DNA from: an uncultured bacterium
Lineage (GTDB): Bacteria; Acidobacteriota; Aminicenantia; Aminicenantales; CALLJL01
Assembly: GCA_938092135.1 (NCBI GenBank)
Contig: CALLJL010000010.1
Location: 1-64,000 of the forward strand
Reading direction: 5' to 3'
DNA: 64,000 nt
Both the position numbers and the translations under genes were made by a program. Under the pieces are notes generated by a model. The model made no database searches, was not told the origin of the DNA, and saw only the letters and a list, made by a program, of their open reading frames with translations. This document shows positions 1 to 8,214 of this stretch, one piece after another; positions within the stretch are counted from its first letter, which is position 1, and each line of letters starts with the position of its first letter.

Positions 1-8
1 AGAATTCG

Positions 9-1049
9 CTAATTCCGGTAATAATCGATATTTTCGCGGGTAACGATATCAAGCTGCATGATTATTTTTTTCTCGACCGGTTCTTCGAGGACGACATGGC
101 GATAGAGGTTAATTATGCCTTCATAGCCCTGTCTTTCTGATTGCTGGCTGATCAGGAAATCAATCACCCCTTCTTTTAATAAACGGACATTATTTTCAAT
201 GACGTCATAACCAACAATCTTGATTCTATCGCCTGAGGATAGATTCAGATCTTTGACGGCTTCAGCGATTTTATGAGTGCTGGCGTTGGTGACAAAAATA
301 CCCTTGAGATCAGGATGATCGGCTAAAATTTTGTTGACCAGACGATCACAGGCTACCTTTTCAATATTGCCATGCATTTCATAGACAAAAACAGGAATAT
401 GGGGAAATTCTCGGAAATAGGCCAGGAAGCCATTTACCCTTTCTTCAATGTGATAATCTTCAGGTAAAACTTTAATGGCCACAACCGACGAGCCTGGCGG
501 AAGCAAAAGTTGCATCAATTTTCCCGAAAGAAGGCCACTCTGAAAACTATCCTGACCGATATAGGCCAGATAATTGGCCTCGGGAATAAAGGAGTCAAAG
601 AAAATGTAGGGAACCGAGTCCGGAATTTCATGAACAAATCGGTCGAAAACTCGGGAAAGGACAGGGGCGATGAGCAAACCATCGAGACTGGTATTAAGAA
701 CTTCAGCGGCGACAACCGGAAAAGTCCCCTGAGAATATTTATCGTAAAAGAAATACTTCAGTTCAATTTTATGGCCGGAAAGATGTTCCATAGCCCGATT
801 GATCCCACGAAGGGGCAAACTCCAGTAGCCACTGTCCTGAGAAGGCAAAGGCATGAGAACCCCGAAGGTAAAGGTCCGGCCAAGCTTTAGATTTTTGGCA
901 AACATATTGGGGCGATAACCGAGCTCTTCGATGACTTTCTTCACTTTTTTCTCAGTTTCAGGCGAGACTCTTCCCCGGTTATGAAGAACGCGATCGACAG
1001 TGCCGATAGAGACACCGGCTTTTTTGGCAATTTCTTTTATAGTAGCTAT
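9..1049 (-). CDS. LacI-family transcriptional regulator
   Basis: Sugar-responsive DNA-binding repressor, cytoplasmic. The N-terminal helix-turn-helix (residues about 2-47, with KEIAKKAGVSIGTVDRVL and the hinge-proximal ELGYRPN) is followed by a periplasmic-binding-protein-like effector domain of the Peripla_BP_4 kind (about 60-340, including VTNAS and IVGYDVIENN). The nearest standard start, GTG at 944, would delete the whole HTH. In-frame coding continues upstream to an ATA at 1049, exactly where relatives have the Met of M-A-T-I-K-E-I-A. A strong AAGGAGAG lies at 1057-1064, 9 bases before it, and a promoter lies further upstream. I therefore start at ATA 1049 (346 aa). The gene is divergent from the TonB receptor, which suggests control of that uptake gene. 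Family is certain; the start codon is unusual and the ligand unknown. Confidence 0.88.
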   Translation of the reverse strand: MATIKEIAKKAGVSIGTVDRVLHNRGRVSPETEKKVKKVIEELGYRPNMFAKNLKLGRTFTFGVLMPLPSQDSGYWSLPLRGINRAMEHLSGHKIELKYFFYDKYSQGTFPVVAAEVLNTSLDGLLIAPVLSRVFDRFVHEIPDSVPYIFFDSFIPEANYLAYIGQDSFQSGLLSGKLMQLLLPPGSSVVAIKVLPEDYHIEERVNGFLAYFREFPHIPVFVYEMHGNIEKVACDRLVNKILADHPDLKGIFVTNASTHKIAEAVKDLNLSSGDRIKIVGYDVIENNVRLLKEGVIDFLISQQSERQGYEGIINLYRHVVLEEPVEKKIIMQLDIVTRENIDYYRN

Positions 1050-1096
1050 TTTTTTTCTCTCCTTGTTTGATTTTTTTCTTTTGTATTTTAATCTAA

Positions 1097-1125
1097 AAAA
1101 TATAAGAGCAACTATTTCTTGTCAA
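1097..1125 (-). promoter_or_regulatory. Probable sigma70-type promoter of the LacI gene
   Basis: On the minus strand TTGACA (1125-1120) is followed after 17 bases by TATTTT (1102-1097). Transcription would begin near 1090, leaving a leader of about 40 bases that carries the AAGGAGAG ribosome site. This supports translation starting near 1049 rather than at 944. Confidence 0.5.
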
Positions 1126-1180
1126 GGTTGCCCAATGGTGAAAGTAGCCTTGACTTTTCTTTAATGCCTGTTAAAAGGAC

Positions 1181-1208
1181 GCGTTATCGTTAACTCAAAA
1201 TTAATTTA
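1181..1208. repeat. Intergenic repeat element, copy A
   Basis: GCGTTATCG followed directly by TTAACTCAAAATTAATTTA. A second copy at 31362-31393 has the same two blocks separated by four extra bases (CCAT), with 27 of 28 aligned positions identical. The TTTTCTTT-rich sequence just upstream is also loosely similar in both copies. Both lie in divergent intergenic regions. Function unknown. Confidence 0.5.
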
Positions 1209-1360
1209 TTTTTTTATGTCCAAAAAAGTTTCTTTGGTCGCTATTCTTCATTGCTTTCCTCGCCTCCCCTTATAATTTCTCAAGTTGATCACCGAAAGAA
1301 GTCCTCTCCGGCGTATTCCTTGAAAATGAAAGTAGCCCTTTTGATTTTTAAAAAATTAAC

Positions 1361-1410
1361 TTGACTTTTTTAAAAAGGAAAATAAATTTTATATGTGTAC
1401 GTTAACGCAA
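1361..1410 (+). promoter_or_regulatory. Probable promoter and LacI-type operator of the TonB receptor
   Basis: TTGACT (1361-1366), a 16-base spacer and TAAATT (1383-1388) form a plausible promoter. The 8-bp palindrome CGTTAACG at 1400-1407 falls at the expected transcription start. It has the central symmetry typical of LacI-family operators. The related string CGTTAACTCAA occurs at 1188-1198, matching CGTTAACGCAA at 1400-1410. Assignment to the adjacent LacI protein is inference. Confidence 0.4.
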
Positions 1411-1484
1411 GGAAGCGATTAGTTAAATTACGCAAAATTTTTTTAAAAAATAAATTTAAGGAAAATCAAAGAGAGGAGGGCAAA

Positions 1485-4400
1485 ATGAAAAAGGGCCTGT
1501 TAGTGAGTGTTTTAATCCTAGTCCTTACCTATGGTGCTTTTAGTCAGGTGGCCAGACAGACGGGGGTTATCAGAGGTGTGATAACTGACCCTGAAGGTGC
1601 TCCGCTTCCAGGTGTGACAGTTACTGTTTCAGGTCCTTCCCTGTTAGGTAAGATTTCCGATGTTACGGCCGCTGATGGTTCCTATCGCTGTCCCGCTCTT
1701 CCTCCCGGGACATATACCCTTGTCGCTGAACTTGAGGGGTTCAAGACGGTGCGGCGGGAGAACATCGTTGTTCATGTCGGTATGATTGTCACCATCAATC
1801 TTCAAATGGAGCCTTCAGCCATTAAAGAAGAAATCGTGGTTACTGCAACCGCACCTACGGTCGACGTTCAATCGGTCAAATTATCCACTACCGCGACATC
1901 AGAAGTTCTTCAAAGATTGCCCATTAATCGAAGCCTGGTTTCTCTATGGAATACCATTCCTGGAGCAGTAGGTACAATTACTACCTATTCAGGTTCAGTC
2001 CATGGCGCCTACGCCACGACCGTCACCTATGAAATTGATGGAGTTAATGCCAATTGTCCCACTACCAACGGTCCCCTAATCACGCCTCAATTTGACGCCA
2101 TTGAGGAAGTGGAAATCGTTACGGGTGGTCTTCCCGCTCAGGTTTCAGTGGGTGCTTCCTTTATGAATATTGTTACTAAATCTGGCGGTAACAAATTCAG
2201 TGGCATGGCTCAAGCTTTTTACACCCATCAAAAGCTCAATGAAATTCTCTTTAATGACGATCAGCTCAAAGCTATGGGCTTTGGCAAACCAAGTTTTGAC
2301 AAGTACAATCTTGATACTTCCTTCCAGCTTGGTGGACCGATAATTAAAGACAAAATTTGGTTTTTTGGTGGCCTACGCTATCAAGGATCAAATCGCCTAA
2401 TTGATGTACTTCCCGATGCTCGCTATGGTATCACCTATACTTCCTATGATAATCCGGCGACAACAGTTTCTCCCTTCTTAAAAATAACAACTCAGCTTAG
2501 CCGGTCACTTCGCTTCTTTATGATGTTGACTGGAGATATTATTAACCGGGAACACTATGATCCTGGTTCCAGAAGGGCCAAAGAATCAACCTTTACTTTG
2601 AAGAATAATTGGGTTGCTGCTGCTACTGGAAATCTCACCTGGCTAGCTACTCCCAACACCTTCGTCGATTTTCGTGGCGGCTATGTTAATCGTTGGTTCC
2701 CCATTGAGGACAGGGATGAATACGCTAACAACATTTCCTATCAGGATTATTATACCGGCTATATTTGGAATGGTATTCACACCTGGCAAAGCTTTATTAC
2801 CCGCCGGACCATTCAGGGTTCAATCCGGATGACCCATTTCCAGGATAATTATCTTGGTGGCAACCACGAATTCGGCGCTGGCATTGAATATGTCTATGGT
2901 TTTGACCGCTATGGCTATGCTCGAGTTAATCCCTTGACTTGGTATTACTATAATGGTAGCCCCTATTATTACCGGGCTTATTATGGTTTGACTGGGCCTC
3001 ATCCGATTTATGGCGATGGTCGCATTTCTTTAACCAACTGTGGACCCAATAAAGGCGACAGTTGGAAAGATCTCTTAGAATACAGAATTGGCCTTTATTT
3101 TCAGGATGCCTTTACTATTCAAAACCGCCTGACGCTTAACTTGGGTGTTCGTTATGATTATTATAACGGCTGGGGAGGAGAGGCTAAAACTACTGGTTAT
3201 CCCACTGGCCTAGCCTTTGCCATCGGCCAAACACTTGAGCCCACTCTCGGCTTTAATCCCTTTGGCCCTTTTACCGTGCCGCCCATTAAAGATGTGATGA
3301 AATTTGGAGTTATTCAACCCAGAATTGGAGTTACCTATGATCTCTTTGGTACAGGAAAAACAGCGGTTAAATTGGCTGTTTCCCGTTATGCTGAAGCCGT
3401 GCCTGTAATGTGGTTTTCTGCTGTTTCTCCTGCGGTTATGGCCCAGTATCATTTCTGCTGGTGGGATCTGAATAACAATGGTCAGCCCGATATGCCCGGA
3501 ATCGATAAATATGCACCGCTGCCTGGAACAGTTTTCTCTCGGCCCGATGTGGAATACCTCAAAAGCACCGTTGACCCTAATAAGAAAGCTCCTACCTATT
3601 GGGAAGTAGTTGCTTCCCTTAATCATGAGCTTTTGCCCAATTTCGCTGTTCAGGTTCAGTACATTTTCCGACGGGCTTATAACTATCATGGTTCAGCTCG
3701 CTACGATAAAGCTACCGGCCGTTTCTGGTATAAACTTGAACAGGCACCTGAATGGTGGGTTCCTTTCAGAACAATAGTTCCTGCGATTGGTAATTATCCG
3801 GCTAAAGAAATTACCGTTTATTATCCGACCAATAATTCTCCCTGGGCAAGCCCATTCTATTTACAAACCAATCTACCTGATTCTAAGCGCGTTTATAATG
3901 CTCTCGAATTCGTCTTTAACAAACGCTATGCCCATGGGTGGGCTTTGGGTGGATCGATTGTCTTTTCTCGCTTGATGTATTTTGGAGGTGGTGGCTCCAC
4001 CCCAAACGATTACACCAATGGCTACGGCCGGGCCGGCGAAGATCGACCTATCGTGATAAAAGTTTATGGAACCATTGAGCTTCCTTATAAGTTTATTGCT
4101 TCCTTCTTTTTCACAGAGGGTAGTGGAGCCCCCTATGCTCGCAGTGTCTCCGTTATTCCTCCTGCTGATTGGTGCGCCAAAAATAATGTTTTCCAGACAT
4201 CAATGAGCGTTCTCCTTGAAGCTAATGGCAGCCGGAGAACTCCTGGTTTTATCCCTGACCTCGATCTGAGACTGGAAAAGGAATTTCCCCTTCCCTTTGG
4301 CAAGATCAGCCTTTTTGTGGATATTTACAATGCCCTTGCTCAGCGAACTTTCTCTTATGGCTATAATCCAGGCGGAACCTGGCGACCTACAGCTGAAGGT

Positions 4401-4499
4401 GTGGCGACAGGGACATACACCCCCGCCTATGATTATGGCCGCTTAACCGGAATGAGCGGTGTTCGAACCTATAAGTTGTCTTTCCGTTATTCCTTCTGA
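1485..4499 (+). CDS. TonB-dependent outer-membrane receptor, oar-like
   Basis: Outer-membrane transporter expected to import a bulky nutrient, perhaps a carbohydrate or peptide, using TonB energy. The 1004-residue protein starts with a signal peptide (MKKGLLVSVLILVLTYGAFSQ), then a carboxypeptidase-regulatory-like beta-sandwich (about 25-100, with GVITDPEGAPLPGVTV and LPPGTYTL), a plug domain (about 115-230) and a long aromatic-rich barrel ending in the outer-membrane-type residues SFRYSF. In-frame sequence extends 30 codons upstream, but GAGAGGAGGG sits just ahead of ATG 1485 and the signal peptide begins there, so I use that start. It is divergent from the LacI gene and closed by a strong terminator, so probably monocistronic. 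No SusD-like lipoprotein follows, unlike Bacteroidetes pairs. Substrate unknown. Confidence 0.92.
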   Translation: MKKGLLVSVLILVLTYGAFSQVARQTGVIRGVITDPEGAPLPGVTVTVSGPSLLGKISDVTAADGSYRCPALPPGTYTLVAELEGFKTVRRENIVVHVGMIVTINLQMEPSAIKEEIVVTATAPTVDVQSVKLSTTATSEVLQRLPINRSLVSLWNTIPGAVGTITTYSGSVHGAYATTVTYEIDGVNANCPTTNGPLITPQFDAIEEVEIVTGGLPAQVSVGASFMNIVTKSGGNKFSGMAQAFYTHQKLNEILFNDDQLKAMGFGKPSFDKYNLDTSFQLGGPIIKDKIWFFGGLRYQGSNRLIDVLPDARYGITYTSYDNPATTVSPFLKITTQLSRSLRFFMMLTGDIINREHYDPGSRRAKESTFTLKNNWVAAATGNLTWLATPNTFVDFRGGYVNRWFPIEDRDEYANNISYQDYYTGYIWNGIHTWQSFITRRTIQGSIRMTHFQDNYLGGNHEFGAGIEYVYGFDRYGYARVNPLTWYYYNGSPYYYRAYYGLTGPHPIYGDGRISLTNCGPNKGDSWKDLLEYRIGLYFQDAFTIQNRLTLNLGVRYDYYNGWGGEAKTTGYPTGLAFAIGQTLEPTLGFNPFGPFTVPPIKDVMKFGVIQPRIGVTYDLFGTGKTAVKLAVSRYAEAVPVMWFSAVSPAVMAQYHFCWWDLNNNGQPDMPGIDKYAPLPGTVFSRPDVEYLKSTVDPNKKAPTYWEVVASLNHELLPNFAVQVQYIFRRAYNYHGSARYDKATGRFWYKLEQAPEWWVPFRTIVPAIGNYPAKEITVYYPTNNSPWASPFYLQTNLPDSKRVYNALEFVFNKRYAHGWALGGSIVFSRLMYFGGGGSTPNDYTNGYGRAGEDRPIVIKVYGTIELPYKFIASFFFTEGSGAPYARSVSVIPPADWCAKNNVFQTSMSVLLEANGSRRTPGFIPDLDLRLEKEFPLPFGKISLFVDIYNALAQRTFSYGYNPGGTWRPTAEGVATGTYTPAYDYGRLTGMSGVRTYKLSFRYSF

Positions 4500-4508
4500 G
4501 AATTGAAA

Positions 4509-4543
4509 GAGAGAGGGAGATGGTTTATCTCCCTCTCTCCTTT
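4509..4543 (+). terminator. Rho-independent terminator after the TonB receptor
   Basis: A perfect 13-bp stem (GAGAGAGGGAGAT paired with ATCTCCCTCTCTC) closes a 5-base loop and is followed by CTTTT. It begins 10 bases after the receptor stop codon. Confidence 0.85.
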
Positions 4544-4952
4544 TAGCTTAAAAAATAGCTGTTAGAGCCAAAAGAAAATTAAATTTTTCTTATCAATAAA
4601 AGTATCCTATTTTCCTTTTTTCTTTGGCCTATTTTCTTTGAAAACAACCTTTGCTACTTTTGTTTGCTAAAATAAAAGAGCTCAAAATTAAAAAAATGTT
4701 TTGAAGAAAAAATTTGATCAGAGGGGAAAATTAGTTATTAACATAGTGTTATTTATTTCATGATGTTATAAAAATCACACAAGAAACTTTCTCTTTGAGC
4801 TTGAGGTGATAACCGATATTTTTTATTTTAGGGGGAAGAAAAGGGAATTCGCCTCGTCTAAATCAAGATGGAAAATAAAGATTTAAATAAAGATAAAGGA
4901 TATAAGAAATCATGAAGCTTATGAATTTAAAAAATTACCCTCAGGGGGAAAT
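4544..4952. other. AT-rich intergenic region, no gene seen
   Basis: About 400 bases between the receptor terminator and the efflux operon. It is very AT-rich with stops in all frames, and I recognise no RNA structure. It must hold the efflux operon promoter, but no convincing -35/-10 pair stands out. Confidence 0.5.
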
Positions 4953-6578
4953 ATGAAGAGAAAAATTTTATCTTTTTTAGTTTATATCGTCCTGGCCTTT
5001 GTGGTCTTTTTGCCTGTCGGCCTTGCCCGGTCCGCCCAAACAGAGAATATAGACTTTTATCAAGCGGGTCAGGGAGAGGGAGAAAGCGCCATAATTTTAG
5101 AACTTTCTCTAAATGACTGCATTTACAGGGCTCTCAAAAATAATCTTGGGCTGGCAGCCGAAATGATAGCTCCGGAAATAGCTACTCATACAGTTACTCT
5201 GGCTATGGAGAAGTTTTTTCCATCCATAAGCTTCAATTATAGCAAGCAGGATACCCGCAATGCTTCCTATTCTTTTCTTGATGCTTCCGACGTAGTTATT
5301 ACGCGCCAGAATGATTACACTGTTCAGTTGGCCCAGCAATTACCCACGGGCGGCTTTCTTTCTTTTAGTCTTTATAATTATGTCAATGATAGCAATCGTC
5401 GTTTTCAGACAATCAATCCCCGTTACGGGAGCACTGTTCGACTTAATTTCACTCAGCCACTGCTTAAGGATTTTGGCTTCCGTATTGGCCGGCGGGAAAT
5501 AATTGTGGCCAAATATAATCGAGATATTTCTGAGGAGAACTTTCAAAAGCAGCTCGAAGATCTTATTTACAGCGTCGAAAGCATCTATTGGAATCTGGTT
5601 TACAGTCGGGAGAACTTAAAAGTCAAACAGCAAGCTTTAAGACTGGCTCAGGAATTGCTGGAAAAAAATAAGATAGAAATAGAGGCAGGAACGCTGCCAC
5701 CCATCGAGCGCTTTACAGCCGAAGCAGAAGTTAGCACCAGGCAGGCTGATATTATTGAAGCTGAGGCTCTGGTAAGAAATTATGAAGATCAGCTAAAAAC
5801 CATTATAAATTTAGCAGCCGAATATAAAGATATAAGAAAAATCAAAATTATACCTACCGATTTACCTGAAACAGCCAAGAGAGAAGTAAGCCATGAAGAG
5901 GCTCTGATGATAGCTCTTCAGAAAAGGCCTGATTTGCAGGCTCTGAGAATTGATCTGGAAAATAGGCAATTTACTTTAAGTTATGCGAAAAATCAGCTTC
6001 TTCCTGACCTGCGTCTCCAATTTTCTTATTGGAGTCCAGGCATTTCTGGAGATCAGATTCTTTATAAAGACAATAATGCCTTAACTGGAATTATTGTTGG
6101 GCGCATTCCAGGGAAAAAAACAGATGCTTTAAAGGATGCTCTGAATTTTCGCTTTAAAAATTGGTCGGCGGCCGTGGTGGTGACTCTGCCCATCAATTCA
6201 GTTTTCACTCAAGCTTATTACGCTCAAGCCAAGTTGAGCCTTAAACAGGCTCAATTGAGATTGAAAAATCAGGAGCAGCTTATAAGTCTGGAGATAAGTA
6301 ATGCTGTTCGAGCCGTCGAAACCAATTACGAGAGAGCCCTGGCCTACCGGGCAGCCCGTGAGCTGGCTGAAAAGAAGCTCGAGGCTGAGCAGGAAAAACT
6401 TAAGGTCGGGCTGAGTACAAACTACCTTGTTCTTCAATATCAGCGGGATCTGGCCAATGCCATGACCATGGAACTAAAGGCGCTCATCGATTACAACCTT
6501 TCCCTGGCCAATCTGGACCGGGTTATGGGTATGGGAAGAGAAAGAAGAAATGTTAAGCTTATTGTTGGCGATGATTGA
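4953..6578 (+). CDS. TolC-family outer-membrane efflux protein
   Basis: Outer-membrane channel and periplasmic tunnel of a tripartite pump. The 541-residue protein has a signal peptide (about 1-28), then two long repeats rich in coiled coil with heptad-like Leu/Ala/Glu patterns (about 190-290 and 420-520), as in the OEP family. The motif LTQAYYAQAKLSLKQAQ-like segment near 415-430 marks the second repeat. ATG 4953 follows GGGGGAAAT. It is the first gene of a TolC, membrane-fusion and RND set; the 300-base gap before the adaptor suggests either a long mRNA linker or a second promoter. Substrate cannot be read from sequence. Confidence 0.9.
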   Translation: MKRKILSFLVYIVLAFVVFLPVGLARSAQTENIDFYQAGQGEGESAIILELSLNDCIYRALKNNLGLAAEMIAPEIATHTVTLAMEKFFPSISFNYSKQDTRNASYSFLDASDVVITRQNDYTVQLAQQLPTGGFLSFSLYNYVNDSNRRFQTINPRYGSTVRLNFTQPLLKDFGFRIGRREIIVAKYNRDISEENFQKQLEDLIYSVESIYWNLVYSRENLKVKQQALRLAQELLEKNKIEIEAGTLPPIERFTAEAEVSTRQADIIEAEALVRNYEDQLKTIINLAAEYKDIRKIKIIPTDLPETAKREVSHEEALMIALQKRPDLQALRIDLENRQFTLSYAKNQLLPDLRLQFSYWSPGISGDQILYKDNNALTGIIVGRIPGKKTDALKDALNFRFKNWSAAVVVTLPINSVFTQAYYAQAKLSLKQAQLRLKNQEQLISLEISNAVRAVETNYERALAYRAARELAEKKLEAEQEKLKVGLSTNYLVLQYQRDLANAMTMELKALIDYNLSLANLDRVMGMGRERRNVKLIVGDD

Positions 6579-6894
6579 ATTCAATGGATTAACCTTGGAG
6601 AAAATTAAACTTTCAAGTTTTATCCTGCCTGAATTTAATAGGGGCGAATTAATCGATTATGAATCAAGGGCTAAATAAGAAATAGCAAGGAAAGACAAGG
6701 GAACGGTTTTGTCCTTAAATTGGTTAAGAAAAGGAAATTGGTAAAATGAGTTTAGTGGACCATCTGGGCAAGCAAAATGAAAAAGGTGGCCCAAATATTC
6801 ATACAGAAAAATTAATATAATGGGTAAGCTGGTACCAATAAATGAAGGGTAAAAAAATGCTGGGACGAATAAGAGAGATAAGGAGATGAAAGAA
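6579..6894. other. Gap within the efflux cluster, no gene seen
   Basis: About 315 bases between the TolC-like gene and the adaptor. Only very short frames occur on the plus strand. A 100-codon reading frame on the minus strand overlaps the adaptor start and looks like antisense noise. No hairpin followed by a T run was found, so read-through transcription is possible. Confidence 0.4.
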
Positions 6895-8181
6895 ATGAAG
6901 GTTAAATTGAGACAAGTGCTCACTGGGCGAAATATTATTTTTCTTTTTGTTGCCGTCATTATGGGGCTATTTCTATGGAGACTTTATCTTCTTATTTTCA
7001 AAAAATCGGCCGATTTTCGTCAGAGACAGGCCACGGTGGCGGTTGAAATCAGGCCAGTGGAAATTGGAACGATCAGGGATTTAGGTCAATTTTCCGGAAG
7101 TCTTATTCCCCGATCTCAATTTAACATAGCGCCCAAAGTTTCAGGCAAACTCAAAAAATTATTTGTTGACATTGGTGATGCCATATATAATGGCCAGGTT
7201 ATTGCCCAGCTTGATGATGAAGAATATCAGCAACAAGTGGCCCAGGCTGAGGCTGACCTGAGAATGGCTAGAGCCAATCTTGAGGATGTTCAGAATTCCC
7301 TCGAACTGGCCCGCAAGGAACTCGAAAGAGCAGAGACCCTTTATAAAAAGGGGATTCTTTCAGACGCCCAGTTTGACTCGATCCGGGCTCAATTCAATGC
7401 CCAACAATCGAGATTCAAAGTGGCCTCGGCTCAAGTGGCGAACCGCGAGGCCGCTCTGGAAACAGCCAGGACGAGACTCTCCTATACTAAAATCATTGCC
7501 AGCTGGGAAAAGGGAAGTAAAATCCGCTATGTCGGTGAAAGATATGTAGATGAAGGAGCCTTGCTTTCAGTTAATTCTCCCATCATTTCGGTCATAGAAA
7601 TTCAGCCGATAATTGCGGTTATTTATGTCACCGATAAAGAATATTTTCGGATAAAGCCAGGTCAGCCAGTCCGAGTCAGTTCGAGTGCTTTTCCCGGCGA
7701 GTCTTTTACTGGCCGGGTGGCCCGGGTTGCCCCTCTGCTGAAAGAAACATCTCGGCAGGCCAGAATTGAAATTGAAATTGATAATGAAGAGGGTTTGCTT
7801 AAGCCAGGGATGTTTGTCAATACCGAAATTGAGTTTGCCCGAAGAGAAAAGACTACAATTGTTCCCTTCAGTTCCCTTGTGACAAGAGGAGGCGTCCAGG
7901 GAATTTTTTTGGTTAATTTACAGGAGAAAAAAGCTTATTTCCAGCCTGTCACACCTGGCATAATCGAAGGGGATAGGACAGAGATATTGGAACCTGACGA
8001 TCTTTCAGGTTATGTAGTCACCTTGGGCCAGCATCTCCTTCAAGATGGGATGTCAATCATTCTTCCCGAAGATAGAGCCCAGAGCGGAGAAAAGCCAAAA
8101 AAAGCTGGAATCAAACCTGAAGCTAAACCGGGATACAAGCCCGCAGGCAAACCCAGCTCTGATGAACCAAGAAAGAAATAA
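6895..8181 (+). CDS. RND efflux periplasmic adaptor (HlyD/AcrA family)
   Basis: Membrane-fusion protein linking the inner-membrane RND pump to the TolC-like channel. One N-terminal membrane anchor (about 12-32) is followed by the split lipoyl domain (first half around IAPKVSGKLKKLFVDIGD), a coiled-coil hairpin of alternating Ala/Glu/Arg residues (about 105-190), a beta-barrel (about 210-300) and a Lys/Pro-rich C-terminal tail (about 405-428) that is low complexity. An ATG at 6886 abuts TAAGGAG (6879-6885) with no spacer, whereas ATG 6895 lies 9 bases after it, so I start there (428 aa). The RND gene follows 33 bases downstream, consistent with one operon. Confidence 0.9.
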   Translation: MKVKLRQVLTGRNIIFLFVAVIMGLFLWRLYLLIFKKSADFRQRQATVAVEIRPVEIGTIRDLGQFSGSLIPRSQFNIAPKVSGKLKKLFVDIGDAIYNGQVIAQLDDEEYQQQVAQAEADLRMARANLEDVQNSLELARKELERAETLYKKGILSDAQFDSIRAQFNAQQSRFKVASAQVANREAALETARTRLSYTKIIASWEKGSKIRYVGERYVDEGALLSVNSPIISVIEIQPIIAVIYVTDKEYFRIKPGQPVRVSSSAFPGESFTGRVARVAPLLKETSRQARIEIEIDNEEGLLKPGMFVNTEIEFARREKTTIVPFSSLVTRGGVQGIFLVNLQEKKAYFQPVTPGIIEGDRTEILEPDDLSGYVVTLGQHLLQDGMSIILPEDRAQSGEKPKKAGIKPEAKPGYKPAGKPSSDEPRKK

Positions 8182-8214
8182 TGAAGGGTAATTTTATAAT
8201 TATTGGGGGAAAAA

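Noticed and set aside
3210-3689. Minus-strand 159-codon frame inside the TonB receptor
   Set aside because: Antisense to a clear barrel-coding sequence; looks like a codon-bias shadow.
6657-6959. Minus-strand 100-codon frame with hydrophobic segments upstream of the RND adaptor
   Set aside because: It overlaps the start of the adaptor, has no ribosome site and shows no protein family character.
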